This document shows, piece by piece, positions 12,495 through 23,782 of a stretch of DNA of 64,000 nucleotides. The position numbers and the translations under genes are program-made. Each line of letters opens with the position of its first letter. Within the stretch, counting starts at the first letter, position 1. This DNA is from Porpolomopsis calyptriformis (lineage: Eukaryota; Basidiomycota; Agaricomycetes; Agaricales; Hygrophoraceae): positions 1,054,001 to 1,118,000 of the forward strand of contig OX621167.1 of assembly GCA_951640195.1 (NCBI GenBank). Direction: 5' to 3'. The notes under the pieces were generated by a model that was not told the DNA's origin, made no database searches, and saw only the letters and a program-made list of their open reading frames with translations.

Positions 12495-12871
12495 TCTGTT
12501 CTCAGGAAAGGACTGGACAAAAAAATTTCGGATATCGATATTATGCACCATCTCATTTTGGGTCTAGTTTCGTTTGAGCTATATATATAAGTTTGGCCGG
12601 TCATCAACACAGTACTCAAAAAGATTGCCCGAATTGTTGAGCTGTGCATCTGTCAAAGACATATCGGTAACATCTCCGGGAACTGGACAACGGGGGTGGA
12701 AAGTCATGTCAATCGATCAGTCTCGTCTGTCTTGCTCAAGTTGATTCCTGGCCTTGACAACGATTATACTGGTTGAGGAGCCATACAACAGACGGAGATC
12801 CCCGCAAATTGGTGAACAGGCCAGTGTGCATTGCTGGCTCGGCTGGATATAAAATATCTGTACCGTCTAAT
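12495..12871. other. Convergent 3' region
   Basis: These 377 bp lie between the stops of the repeat protein (plus) and dolichyldiphosphatase (minus). No gene is seen; they should contain both 3' UTRs. Confidence 0.5.
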
Positions 12872-13801
12872 TTAAGAATGCCGTTTAGCGCTCGTGGAGC
12901 CCCGTGCGTCGAGCTCAGCCCTCCACCGTTTCCATTCTTGCTCGTGGCCTCCATCTGGCCATAGGAGCCAGCCATCGCGTATGCGCAGCCACGTAGAGAT
13001 GGGATTGGTTAGCACGAAGGTGCGTAGGCGTCCGAGAGGGGAGTCAGGTCGGACGGCAGGAATCAGCTCCGAGATAACATAAAAGGAAGTTCCGAAGGCT
13101 GTGCCGATAGCTAGTCCCCAAAGGACTTGGTGCGGCGTGTGATAGGTGAGATGAAATCTAGGTGTTATAAAGTTTGTCGGGGAAACTTTTCATTGGACGG
13201 ATATTGAGGTGAAAGTTTACCGAGAGTATGCGACGGCGGCTGCCCATCCTGTTATGAGGAGGTACAATACTGTCCTGAATATTCTGTCAAGGACCGGAAA
13301 CCCGGTTGTCGGGAGTCGATGGCGGAAATAGAGATGACAGACGAGGAAGGAGGAGAAGAAGCCCATGTACTGACTGTGTGAGGAGGGGAAACCGTAGCCA
13401 TTGAGGCTATCTAGGGAGGGGGGAGGTAAGCGAGGCTCAGGAAGTAAACGGGTATCAGACGCACCTGTCGGTCGATCTTGCTTGATTGCTCGCTTGAGGA
13501 CCCAATTGAAGGCTTCACAAAGAAACTGGCCGGCCCACATGTTGATAATGACCAGCTCCCTGGTTTGCACCGCAAGCGCGGCATAGGCCGGCTTTGTGGG
13601 TTGGGGTGAATTGGGCAGTGCTTGTGTTGACGATGGGTGACACGCACCATGAGGAGGATCGGGCTAAGGGTGACCAATGCGAGTACGAAAGAGAGAAGAG
13701 AGGACTGGTCATCTGGGTGTGTGAGCGACAGCCATCGAGCTTGGAAACGGCTTACAATGGACTTGGGTGAGATCCAGCGTGGCCGAAGACGTCCCTGGCA
13801 T
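12872..13801 (-). CDS. CAX4: Dolichyldiphosphatase (PAP2 family)
   Basis: ER-membrane phosphatase that hydrolyses dolichyl diphosphate on the lumenal side, recycling the N-glycosylation lipid carrier. Exons 13756-13801, 13648-13712, 13465-13591, 13221-13410 and 12872-13157 give 237 residues, the expected size. All three PAP2 motifs are present: KRAIKQDRP (K-x6-R-P), PSSHSQ, and SRFHLTYHTPHQV (S-R-x5-H-x3-Q-V). Hydrophobic segments around LLSFVLALVTLSPILLM, VLYLLITGWAAAVAY and VLWGLAIGTAFG fit a four-to-five-span membrane protein. The start ATG at 13801 follows from the conserved N-terminal segment before the first intron. Gene symbol by homology to yeast CAX4/CWH8. Confidence 0.93.
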
Positions 13802-14026
13802 CGATAATCCTCGAAAATGGACAAAAAGCTGTGCGTTTACGCTACACTGCCAAATCGATGATGATGAATGCCACCATGCAGGCACTTCGCTCGTACGTAT
13901 CCTCCGTGATCATCGCGAGTCATTGAGTACACACACTCATCTTCGAGTCAGACGGATACGGTCCCTTTATTTTTTCACGTATAAAACACGTTCATTCGCC
14001 ATCTTTCCAACATTCAAACACCCATC

Positions 14027-16113
14027 ATGGCCTCTTTCCAACTGCTCGAGCAGGCTTTTTCCGCCTTGGCTGGCACTACTAAAGAGACACCTAGCAACTC
14101 ATCAGCTGATGCTTCAGAGCCACAACCGCTACCGATGCCTACCAGCATATCGTCTTTCATCACCTTCTTGTTCTCCTTCTCTGCGTTGCGCGACTGGCTG
14201 AAGCTCATCGTCATCGGGAGCATCTTTGAGACCATCCGACGCTATGCTCTTTCCACCTTTCACTATATCATCGACTCCTTCTGGATCACAGCTTATTTTT
14301 GTGAGGACGACTCCAGTTACGGTATGTGTCCACCTGCCTCTCGTCGTCCCTCCATTGAATCTTCTCCCCAGATTGGATGATGGTCTGGCTCTCCAAACAA
14401 TCGTCGTGGAGTAAGCACCCCTCCCCTGCCTTCAGCTTGCAGTCTTCTCACCCTGCTGTGCCACACAGAGAAAGCAAGGGAAATACAAATCAGCACCCAC
14501 AACTTTGGCCTCAGTAGTTCCGCAACCGTCATTGATGGCGAGGATGAGGACACGAGCTCGATACTTTCTGGCAGTCGTAGGATTGCCTATCTTCCCAAGT
14601 AAGTTTACACGTTGAATCCATATGCTATTCTAATGCCACTGTATCTCAGCATCTCTTCCTCTTACACGATCTGGTACAAAAGGCGGATGATGTCGGTCAC
14701 TCGCACCCAGAACACGACAGGGTATTATGGACGGAGGGAAGAAACACTTCAGATTAGGTGCGCAATGAACCTTGACTGTCACTCGTATGTTACTGAAATC
14801 CCCGTTCTCAGTATCTTGACCCGTAGCCATAAACTCCTTAATGAGATTCTTCTCGAAGCCAAAAAAGATTACATGACCAGTCAACCCAACTGCATCTCAA
14901 TTTACATCTCTGATTCGTGAGTTATCTCGCTCAACATCTTCTTGACCAACTCACGAACATTATTGCCACAGTTCTCGCAATTGGCGTCACGTTGCTTCTC
15001 GTCCCAAGCGTCCCCTTCGCTCTATTGTTCTCGACCCTGGCGTCAAAGATCTCCTCATCGATGACGCACGGGACTTTTTGGAGAGCAAGAATTGGTACAC
15101 CGATCGTGGTATCCCATTCCGTCGTGGCTACTTGCTGGTGCGCACCCATTCAGTTTCGTTTTAGTTCTGGCACTAACCGTACTATGCAGTATGGCCCGCC
15201 AGGCACAGGCAAGACTTCCATGATTCACAGCATGGCTGGCGAACTCGGGCTCGATGTTTACGTGGTCTCGCTTTCGCGAGTTGGCCTTGATGATGAAGCC
15301 CTCAACCAACTCATTTTTGAACTTCCGGAAAAGTGTATTGCACTCATGGAGGACATCGATGCCGCCTTTCATCACACTTTGAACCGCGATACCCCCGCCG
15401 CACCTCCTCCCAACCCAAATGAACAGAATGGTGGGCAACCCCCACCCCCACCCAACCAGGGTGGCCCGCCCCCGACATCATCCAGCCGTATCAGTCTCAG
15501 CGGCCTGCTGAACGCCCTGGACGGTGTCGGTGCCCAAGAGGGTCGTATCCTGTACGCCACCACAAATAAGTACTCAGCTCTCGATCCCGCCCTCTGCCGG
15601 CCAGGGCGTATGGACTTGCATGTCGAGTTCAAATTGGCAAGCAAATACCAAGCGAAAGAACTCTATCATTCCTTCTACCTCCCGTACACCGATGCTGAGG
15701 AGGACGAGAGCGAGCGGAGCAGTGAAGATTCCGGGTACGGTTCAGCGTGTGGCCCTGAACCCGACCTCATCGAGCTCAACACTTCGGAGAAAGAACCTGA
15801 AGTGCCCGATCCAACTCCAACTCCAACTCCCGAACCTGAAGCCGCCGAACCTGATACTATTAGTGCTCTTATACAGAAATCTCACCGAGCTCGTTGTCCA
15901 ACCCTCTCACGAGACCAGGTCGATGAGCTTGCCGCTCGTTTTGCCGAATCGTTACCCGAACGGCAATTCTCGATGGCAGCCCTCCAAGGTTACCTGATGA
16001 GTTACAAGGTACGGCCGTTTGACGCGGTGAAGGACTTTAGTGGGTGGGTCGAGAAGGAAATGGCGGAGCAGGAGGCCAAGAAAAAAGCATCATTTGCCAA
16101 GCCTGTGGAGTAA
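14027..16113 (+). CDS. BCS1-like AAA ATPase
   Basis: Member of the BCS1 branch of AAA ATPases; Bcs1 itself translocates the Rieske protein across the inner mitochondrial membrane. Exons 14027-14321, 14372-14410, 14469-14598, 14650-14757, 14812-14916, 14972-15137 and 15190-16113 give 588 residues. An N-terminal hydrophobic helix lies within about 45-95. Next comes the BCS1-specific domain ending RSIVLDPGVKDLLIDDAR and RGIPFRRGYLL, then Walker A GPPGTGKT (283-290), Walker B ALMEDID (332-338), and an arginine finger region CRPGRMD. A proline-rich insert follows Walker B and the C-terminus is acidic. Agaricomycetes carry expanded BCS1-like families, so this copy may be a paralogue rather than the true Rieske chaperone. 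Confidence 0.88.
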
Positions 16114-16451
16114 ACATCGGTTGCTCCGAACGCATCAGAGACCAAACGCTGTGGTCAGGAGGATTAGGGTGATTTTATTTTTTCCCTGTCCATGCGCCAC
16201 CAGGCGTTTACAGGTGGGATTGGCACGCTTAATCCTGTCGGTGGGCTTTGGATCAACGGACCTCTGCCACTGACTTTGATATCACGATTTAATGGACGTT
16301 TACCGTAGATAACTAATGAAGAGTGCTGAAGTTTTACGAGATACCTCAATAAGTACTTGAGCTTGTAGAGAGCTACCTAGGACATGACATATTTACCCTC
16401 GTTCAAGCCGAAATCCCCCGTTCAATCATCTTTCGAGGAAGGCTTCAAATA
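16114..16451. other. Gene-free spacer
   Basis: These 338 bp between two plus-strand genes show no recognisable coding or RNA content. They probably hold the 3' UTR of the ATPase and the promoter of the GH128-type gene. Confidence 0.45.
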
Positions 16452-17830
16452 ATGGAAGAAACCCGTCGGAATGCCGCTCGTCGTAGGCCATCTCAGACTC
16501 GACTGCAACAAGTGATGGATCCCTCATGGCCAGTGAGTAACAATTAAATACCGCTTATCCATTTATCGATTAAAAATGACGCCCAAAGCTGTACCAGCGC
16601 TCCCCGTTGGTATTACCACCGAGGGCCGACTCCTTTTTCTCTTCAACACGCAAGAGGATCGCGATGTTAGTTGCGACAGTGATAGTGATCGTCGCTCTCA
16701 TCGTCACATATGCATTAACACATTCCACCGTTTCTCGTCCTTCCCCAAGATCCGTCACCAACGCCTCCAAAGCTGGTCTTGCCTGGCCCAATGGGAACGG
16801 TATCGATATAACCCAGTATGAATCCACGGATAAGGTTTCCTGGTACGGATATATTACTCCATCTCGATGGTTCACTCAACCATTCGCTAAGGTACTACAC
16901 CTGGTCGCCTAACGGGATAGACACCAACCTCGAATTTGTGCCAATGCTATGGGGTCAGGCCCAAGTCGATGATTTTACATCTTCCATTGGCCAAACGATC
17001 GCCACTGGGAACATTCATGCCATCCTGGGTATGAACGAGTGCGTCCGTTCGCGTTTCGACACCTCACCTCCAATTTTTTGACTCCAAATAAGACCACAGG
17101 AACCAGCCCAATCGAACCTCACTCCGGAACAAGGCGCGCAAATGTGGATGACGTATCTAGAACCGCATCGATCGCAGAGTGTCCAGCTCGGGAGCCCTGC
17201 GCCATCCAGTGCGCCCTCAGGCCTCACCTGGCTTCAAGCCTTTTTCACAGCATGTGCAGGTCATTGCACGGTAGATTTCATCGCACTCCGTTCGTCCATC
17301 TTCTTTCGTGCCCCATAATAACTTGAGCGATCCCCCCCCTCCACCCCTGCCATTGCAGACTGGTACGACGTCAATGCAACTGCCTTTCAGTCCTACTTGC
17401 AGACTTTTTACGATACCTTCCAGCGTCCGATATGGGTGACAGAGTGGGCTTGCCAGAATTACAATAACGCGAACGCACAGTGCACAAAGGATGATGTCGT
17501 CCTTTTTCTAAATCAGACTCAACATTTCATGGACACGACCCCATGGGTAGAGCGCTACGCATGGTTCGGCGCGATGGAGAACCTCGGGAGCGTCAATCAG
17601 GTAACTTGTCACTCTTTTTTTCAAGTAGGGAGGTTGATTCCCTCTACCAGGACAATGCATTGATGGATCGAAGCGGGAAGATTAATGATCTAGGGAAGCA
17701 ATATATCGGTGCGGAGCCTCCTATGCTCTCTGGGGCAGAGGCTAGTGGTGCACCTGTCAGAACAGAATGGCCGAATCTCGCAGTTCTTTCGGTCTCTGTT
17801 GTAATAATGGTTGTATTTGTGCTGAGATGA
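16452..17830 (+). CDS. GH128-type glycosidase, membrane-anchored
   Basis: Exons 16452-16532, 16589-16842, 16892-17042, 17100-17289, 17359-17600 and 17633-17830 give 371 residues. A Ser/Arg-rich cytosolic tail precedes a single helix (MLVATVIVIVALIVTYAL, about 50-70), then a TIM-barrel domain of the GH128 type. Seen segments are KAGLAWPNGN, SWYYTWSPNG, LEFVPMLWG, ILGMNE (acid/base Glu), GHCTVDFIALHWYDVN and WVTEWACQ (nucleophile Glu). The last 20 residues (WPNLAVLSVSVVIMVVFVLR) are again hydrophobic, either a GPI signal or a second span. GH128 members cleave beta-1,3-glucan; here a wall-remodelling role is inferred. The last intron would be only 32 nt (17601-17632), or 41 nt if the donor is GTCAAT at 17592. 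Confidence 0.82.
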
Positions 17831-17877
17831 TTGTTACAGCGCGCCCACACAGCTATGTACATTTTATAGAATTTAAT

Positions 17878-19193
17878 TTACGACACGAGGGACTTGGGTA
17901 TGCCATCAACTCCCAACAAGGACTCCTCCGGACCCAGCACTCTCGGACCGTCACCGACGCAAGTGTGAATGAGACCTTTGACTGCACCAACACCAAACCT
18001 CTTCGCTACCCCTTCATTAAAGTTATCCACAAGCGCTCCTCCACCCATTGCCGCACCTCCATAAAGGCCAAACGGGTCCTTGAATGGTTCAGCCTGCGGG
18101 AAATATCTGACAATCATATCGACGATTTGACGAATATCCTCCTTGAGCGCATAGATGACGGCATTCGGCCCAGCGTCGAACGTGTACGCCGCCTTGACCT
18201 TCCCTCCTTTCTCGACAGAGACACGATTGTACTCTACGACCAACGCGACGATCGCTCGGCTCACGTCATTCATATAAAAAATCGGCGGGTCGGTGTCGAG
18301 CGCGACGGCGTGGAACTGGTTCGAATCCTGCATCGTTATCCGGGCGAACGTGTCAAAGTCGCGGGCGAGGATGGCGGCAGAGATGGCCTGCATGCGTGCG
18401 GGGACGACGTGGGCGATGCGGTGCTGGAGAAGGGTGGAAGTCTGGACGGTGCGTTGCATGCCTGCGGTGGAGGACGTGCCCTTTTTGTCGTCTGAGACGA
18501 CACAGATGAGGGCGTGCATGTCGGGCCAGTGCTCGCGCGGGGCGACTTGCACGGCGAGGGAATCGGAGCCGTCCGGGGATGTGCCTTCTTGCCAGGCGAC
18601 GAAGCCGCCGAGGAGGGATCGACAGGCGGAACCGGAGCCTTGACGGGCGATAAGGGATAGGGCCGAGGGGGAGATAGGAAGGGCGTAAAGGGCTGCTAGG
18701 GAGGCTGCCAGGGCTGCGAAGCCAGAGGCAGAAGATGCAAGGCCTGCGGCGGTTGGGAAGTTGTTATGTGAGCATATGTGCACGGGAAACGTGGACAACT
18801 AACGAAGGGCATGAATTAGGATCGTATCGAGAATGAAGGACGGCGTACTTTGGGTTCGTCGGGATTCTGCTGTTCGACTTGTTTTCGCAACCGTTTCATT
18901 TCGGTGATACAGGTAGCCATCCGGCCACCATGCTTGATGACCTCTTCGTTTCCATTAAGCCAAAGCGTATCTTGGTTGAAAGAAGGATCTGCGCGAGATG
19001 TTGTTACGGATCGGAGGTGATCCTGGTCAAGGGTGACGGAGAGAGAGGAGTTGGTTGGAAGAATGAGTTTTGTGTCTCGTTTCCCCCAGTATCTGATTAA
19101 AGATGTCAAGGATGGATTGGCCAGGATTTGACATCCTCACTTGATACACGCGATATTGACCGGTGCAGAAGCTGTGGCTTGAAAGACAGACAT
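17878..19193 (-). CDS. MVD1: Diphosphomevalonate decarboxylase
   Basis: Last step of the mevalonate pathway, converting mevalonate diphosphate to isopentenyl diphosphate with ATP. Exons 19141-19193, 18849-19092 and 17878-18798 give 405 residues, as expected for a GHMP kinase-fold decarboxylase. Signatures are APVNIACIKYWGKRDTKL at the N-terminus, TNSSLSVTL, the ATP loop NNFPTAAGLASSASGFAALA, RQGSGSACRSLLGGFV, and FDAGPNAVIY near the C-terminus. The ATG at 19193 gives the family's short lead before APVNIA. It is divergent from the VPS9 gene with 96 bp between start codons. HMG-CoA synthase lies 6 kb away on the same strand. Confidence 0.95.
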
Positions 19194-19257
19194 GTGACAT
19201 ACGTGACATATATGTGTGTGACATATTTATTTTACAAAATGACGCGTAGATCACGTG
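19194..19257. promoter_or_regulatory. Divergent promoter with three GTGACATA and a CACGTG
   Basis: Between the MVD1 and VPS9 start codons, GTGACATA occurs at 19194-19201, 19203-19210 and 19218-19225, followed by TCACGTG at 19251-19257. Triple repetition in under 35 bp suggests a factor-binding array, perhaps serving the mevalonate gene. Function is inferred. Confidence 0.4.
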
Positions 19258-19263
19258 TTACTG

Positions 19264-19284
19264 TGCTGCTGCTGCTGCTGCTGC
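19264..19284. repeat. (GCT)n tract upstream of VPS9 start
   Basis: About seven GCT/CTG units lie just before the chosen ATG at 19290. If the upstream in-frame ATG at 19239 were used, they would encode a run of six leucines. Confidence 0.8.
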
Positions 19285-19289
19285 GAACG

Positions 19290-21999
19290 ATGGCTGAACA
19301 AGACTCGTCAACTGCACCCAAGGATTTGAATGATTCGCTTGATCCTTGGAATGACACCTCTTCGGAAATCGAACAACAGACGCATCGGCTGAGGACACCA
19401 GATCCATCATCTCTAGATGAATCAGTAGTAGGCGGGCTGAACTTGGGAGGGGACTCACAGTCGGACGTCAAACCTAGACCACTAACTGAGATCCTCGGCG
19501 AATTCGATCCACTCGCGCATCGGGATGAAGTCGAAGCTCGGGAGGCTTGGGAGAACTCAGAGACACATCCACCGCCACCACCACCACCACCACCACCGAC
19601 CCCGGCTTCTGCCGCGACTACCCCGCCAGCTAAAGAGCTTTCGGTCGAGTCCCCACCGCCGACGGCTGCCTCTTCGTCCAGTTTCTCGTCTCTTGCTGCT
19701 TTCACCCGAAATTTCGCTATTCCGAGCTTGCCCCGGCCGCGGCCGTTGTCGCTGGACATGGCCAAGCCAATTCCATCCCCAGCGACGTTGTCTGCGTTGG
19801 AGTCGCAGCCGACCACTCCGCGGACACGGACGGCAGATGGTAAGATGGAGAGCAATGACGGTGGAACTGAGTCTCCGCAGCCTGGGGGGAGTAGGGATCA
19901 GAATAAAGATAAAGCGGAGCGACCGTTTGACTTCCAAAAGTTCCTGGATCAGATGAAGTTGAAGGCTGCCGAACCTATTGCTAAATATCTCCGGTCGTGC
20001 GTATGGCTTTCGTCCGATTGTGATCGTTTACCATTTCCTTCCGTAGGTTCCTGAGCAATTTCGCAAAGAAAACATTTACCACTAATGATCAAGTCAAGAT
20101 TATCGGCGATTTCCTGCATGTGTGTCCGCGTGTCGTTTTCCCAGTTATAAAACTCAACAAGCAAGTTTAGTTCATCTCCGAGCAGATGCGAAATACAGAC
20201 GTCTGGAGGAATGCGACAGAGAGCGAGTTTGATAATGCGATGGAAGGAATGGAGAAACTAGTCATGAACCGATTGTATGATTTGTGAGTTTCTCTTCTTG
20301 ACAGACTCCACAGGCAAATGACCGATTATTCTACTCGCTGAAGCACATTCACCCCTCAAGTGGCCTTTGCAGTCCCGCGGCGACCCGTGACAGCTGATGA
20401 CCTCGAACGAGATCGAATTCTCAGTCAACGTATCGCCCTATTTGGATGGGTCGAGGAGAAACATCTAGACATCCCAGAAGGTGAAGGCAGTAAGGGGTTC
20501 CTGATGTTTGCACAACAAGGTTCGCCCTCCCTGTCGGTTTATGCCTCTTGTTTAATTTTTTTCCACACCAAGAACTCGTAAAGATTAACCACTACAAAGC
20601 CCCACGCGATAAACTCATCTGCATTCTAAACTGTTGCAAGGTTATCTTCGGTCCGCTAACCTCCGTCTTGTCTTTGTACAATTTATTAAGCGAGTTTGTA
20701 TAGGTCTAATCCGCCATTTGCGGAAAGACGAAGGCGCTGACGCGTTTGTCCCGATACTGATCTTCGTCGTGATCAAATCCAATCCAGATCATTTACTGTC
20801 GAACGTTGAGTGAATTGTATTTCCTGTCGCCGATGGGCTGTGAATGGGAGAGTGCTGACGCTGCGACAAGGTTTATCAACAGGTTCCGGAATCCCCAAAA
20901 GCTGCAAAGTGAAGCTGGGTATTACCTCTCGAGTCTCGTGCGTGCTATTATTCCTATACTTCATCTGCTGATCTTGAATTCAGATGGGTGCTGTATCCTT
21001 CATCGAGACGATGGATCATAGCTCGCTTTCGAACATATCGCAGGAGGAATTCGAGAGGTACTATAAATTTTCTCTAGAGGTTCTATCTCATCCTCTGGTT
21101 GTAGCAACGTCGAGGAGGCTATCCAGTCCCTTCCGCCTTCCGAACCCGAATCCCCTACGATCTCCCATTCTGAACCCTCCACACCCCATCGCAACGTTTC
21201 TGCGAACCCTACCCCACTCGCGTCACCCCATGCCGGAGAGGAATCCGCGCACCCCCTAGCCCTGCCCACGCCTGCCCAGACACTGAGCCACGACGCCCGG
21301 CGGCTGCTACAAAAAACGGGCGACACGATCTCGAGACCGCTGAACGCGATAAGCCGGATATTCAGCGGTGCACTGGACGAGGGGAAGCTGCTGTATCTAC
21401 CTGGGCCATTCGCACCAATCGAGCTCGGGAGGGAGAGCCGGATGGAACACCAGGCTGCAGCAGCAGCAGCAAAGGATGGAGGGAATTGGTCGCCTGGGCC
21501 ATTTTTGCAGACGCCTAGTGGTGGTGAGGGGACGTACCAAGCGCCGGTGCAGACGCCGTATAAGCAGCGGGTGCGGAGGACGCCGTCGCCGTCTTTGCTT
21601 CAGTCTCCGCTACCGTCGCCGGGGTTCCCGCTACCGGACGAGACGCCGACGCGGCAGCCGAGTGGGCCGCATACGCATCAGCCGCTGACGATGGGTCCCT
21701 CGCAGATGCTGTCGCCGCCGTATCACCCGCGGGTGCAGTCGCTGTCACAGGGTGGGACGGATGGGGTGTCTGCGCCGGTGTCGTCGGTATCTCGGACGCC
21801 GACGCCGATATTGGACATTGCGGGGATGCAGGCGCAGATTGATATGGCGCATGAGCAGGCGGCTGCGGCTGCGAGAGAGACGCTTTTCCAGATTTTCCCC
21901 GGGGTGGATAGGGAAGTTGTGGAGTGGGTGTTGGAGGCGAATGAGGGTGATTTGGGGAAGAGTATAGAGGGGCTTTTGGAGGTGAGTAGCGGGTCGTGA
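19290..21999 (+). CDS. VPS9: Vps9-type Rab5 GEF with C-terminal CUE domain
   Basis: Guanine nucleotide exchange factor for Rab5/Vps21, acting in endosome fusion and vacuolar sorting. Exons 19290-19996, 20047-20119, 20171-20283, 20344-20519, 20573-20650, 20704-20809, 20871-20937, 20984-21057 and 21105-21999 give 762 residues. A disordered acidic and proline-rich N-terminal 200 residues precedes the helical RABX5 bundle ([18 protein letters not shown] onward). The VPS9 domain follows: [37 protein letters not shown], and [16 protein letters not shown], with the catalytic Asp in the second segment. The tail ends in a CUE-like ubiquitin-binding segment ([20 protein letters not shown]). All splice joins restore conserved sequence. 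The ATG at 19239 is an in-frame alternative. Confidence 0.93.
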
Positions 22000-22045
22000 A
22001 AGTGAAAGTATTATGGGATGATGTCACGCAAGTCAGTTGGGTTAA

Positions 22046-23090
22046 TCAGAATAGAATTTCATTTGCGTTGCCGAGGATGATGTTATCTAATAATCGAGTC
22101 TTACCGACCCACAAGGCACCACTGAGGATGGCCGGATCCGGGTGGTCGTTCAGGGAAGATGTGGGGTCGAGAGATTCGAATGTGTGGGGGTGATTGATGT
22201 CTATGTAATCCAAGTTGATGTGTACATCGAGACGAGCGTCCTGTATTTCTCTCTGCTTTGCGTGGACGAGGTCGAGTGCGGCGTTGAGGGCGTGGTGTTT
22301 GGTGGAGCCTGCTGTCCAGGCGGTCTCGGCGGCGGTGAGTGCGGCGCGGAGGATGCCCGCGACGGGTCTTTCTAGAGGGGAGATGTAGGCGTTGCGAGAG
22401 GAGAGGGCGAGCCCGTCGGACGGGTCGCGAACGGTGGGGACGATGTGGAGATGGTCGGGATCGGGGTGGGTGAGGAAGAGGTCGGCGCAGAGACGTCGGA
22501 GGAGGAGAGCCTGCTGGATATCTTTTTGGCCGAAATAGGCGTTGGTGGGCTGTATGAGTATGAATGATGAGAGAGAGGGAAGGAAAGGAAGAAGGGTACT
22601 TGGACGAGATTGAAGAGCTTGGTGACGACTGTGGCGACGCCTCTGAAGAAGGTGGGTCTACTTTTGCCCTCCAATTGGTGATCGTAGCCGTATACTTGGA
22701 CAAAAGTGCCGTGTTGAGCGGAAATGTGCTGGGTGATGCCGGAAGGGTAGATGTCGTGTACGGATGGGAGAAAGACGGCGTGGGGCTGGGTCGGGAGGGT
22801 GGAGAGGAGGTTGAGGTCGGACTGGAGGGTGCGTGGGTAGGAGTGGAGGTCTTCGTGTGGTGCAAACTGGGCGGGGTTGAGGAAGATGGAGAGCAAAGTG
22901 CGCTCGTTCTGGGCGAGAGATGCCTGGACTGGATGAAAGTGAGGGATGATAGAGTATAGAAATGAAAGGGTATACCGAGTGCGAGATGGCCTTGATGGAG
23001 TGCACCCATGGTTGGCACGAAACCGAGTGAGTGTGTTGCATTTCTCACTTTCCAAGATCTCAATTCTGGAATGGATTTTAAAAAGATCAT
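22046..23090 (-). CDS. PAN6: Pantothenate synthetase
   Basis: Condenses pantoate and beta-alanine, with ATP, to make pantothenate, the precursor of coenzyme A. Exons 22976-23090, 22600-22928 and 22046-22549 give 315 residues, near the family norm. Motifs: VPTMGALHQGHL, with the HxGH nucleotide motif at 32-35; NPAQFAPHEDL; GKSRPTFFRGVATVVTKLFN; FGQKDIQQALLLRRL; and the second nucleotide signature SSRNAYIS. The ATG at 23090 starts immediately before the conserved N-terminal strand. It is divergent from an orphan proline-rich gene with only 23 bp between ATGs, and converges on VPS9 with 46 bp between stops. Confidence 0.94.
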
Positions 23091-23113
23091 TATAACCTGC
23101 CCTAAAGACAACA
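23091..23113. promoter_or_regulatory. 23-bp gap between divergent start codons
   Basis: Only 23 bp separate the ATGs of pantothenate synthetase and the proline-rich orphan. This leaves no room for two separate 5' UTRs, so transcription of one must start within the other's coding region, or the orphan starts further downstream. Confidence 0.35.
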
Positions 23114-23782
23114 ATGGGTCAACCTCTATTCTCACATTCTTACCCTTCAATCCCCCTCGTCCGCACCGAACCAGACCCAATCCCACCCGTTCGGTGCGAA
23201 AAGTGGTCTTACTGGAACCCATTTGACCCAGATTCAGACGAATTTTGCGAAAATGATCCAGTTTACGAGGCATTCATCCTCCCACCGCCTTCACCACAGC
23301 CCGATCTTGCCTTCATCCTAGATCCCGATGACGGTACCACTTCCGATCCGAGTAGCCACCCGGACCTCTCCGCCATACCCACCCACACCTCTCCCTCCTT
23401 CGATACCCCCATGTTCATCCGCGGCAACCGCCAACGATTCGCGACTCTCACCGTCCTCCCCGCCCCAACCGCCATCGACATCCTCCCCCGCACGTCGACC
23501 ATCACCCCGATCCCTATACCCTCCCGCCCCATCCTCCTCCGCTCGACCACGCCCCCACCCGAGTCCTCGCTTCCGCCGACCCCCCCTCCATTCGAGCTCA
23601 TCTCACCCGCTCCCATCCCCTTCATCCCCGGGTCCCCCTCCCCCCGGATCCTCACCTGGTCCTCCCGTCCGCCGTTCCCATCCCCATCCCCCTCCCCCTC
23701 TGGCCCGCTCACGAACCCTGATGCCCGGATGTCACTCGCTCACATCGCACCCACCGCTATTCGCGTGAGCGATGCCCTCTAA
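23114..23782 (+). CDS. Proline-rich orphan protein
   Basis: Single-exon frame of 222 residues. The first 60 residues are non-repetitive, with an aromatic-acidic motif (EKWSYWNPFDPDSDEF, ENDPVYEAFILPPP). The rest is Pro/Ser/Thr-rich with frequent TPI(P/I)xP and PSPSPS runs, probably disordered. I recognise no domain, signal peptide or membrane helix. The long open frame with a biased composition and a conserved-looking N-terminal block argues for a real gene; the 23-bp gap to the divergent pantothenate synthetase ATG and the lack of a known family argue for caution. Confidence 0.55.
   Translation: MGQPLFSHSYPSIPLVRTEPDPIPPVRCEKWSYWNPFDPDSDEFCENDPVYEAFILPPPSPQPDLAFILDPDDGTTSDPSSHPDLSAIPTHTSPSFDTPMFIRGNRQRFATLTVLPAPTAIDILPRTSTITPIPIPSRPILLRSTTPPPESSLPPTPPPFELISPAPIPFIPGSPSPRILTWSSRPPFPSPSPSPSGPLTNPDARMSLAHIAPTAIRVSDAL

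Noticed and set aside
12096..12551. Minus-strand frame opposite the repeat-protein tail with an Ala/Ile-rich run
   Set aside because: It is the antisense of low-complexity Pro/Gly/Cys coding DNA and has no family features.
15398..15490. Proline-rich insert after Walker B in the BCS1-like ATPase, considered as a foreign insertion
   Set aside because: The frame is continuous, flanking motifs are intact, and such inserts are common in basidiomycete BCS1-like proteins.
19239..19289. Upstream start adding a leucine-rich N-terminus (possible signal peptide) to VPS9
   Set aside because: The leucines come from a GCT/CTG repeat and Vps9 proteins are cytosolic; the ATG at 19290 is preferred.
20651..20703. 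Possible tRNA or structured RNA in short intergenic and intronic gaps, scanned for here and elsewhere
   Set aside because: No cloverleaf with conserved TTCRA box and anticodon arm was found by eye; the gap is an ordinary intron of VPS9.
22101..23273. 390-codon minus frame starting at 23273, extending pantothenate synthetase
   Set aside because: The first 61 residues overlap the divergent orphan and are not conserved, and the frame runs through an intron; the start at 23090 matches the family.
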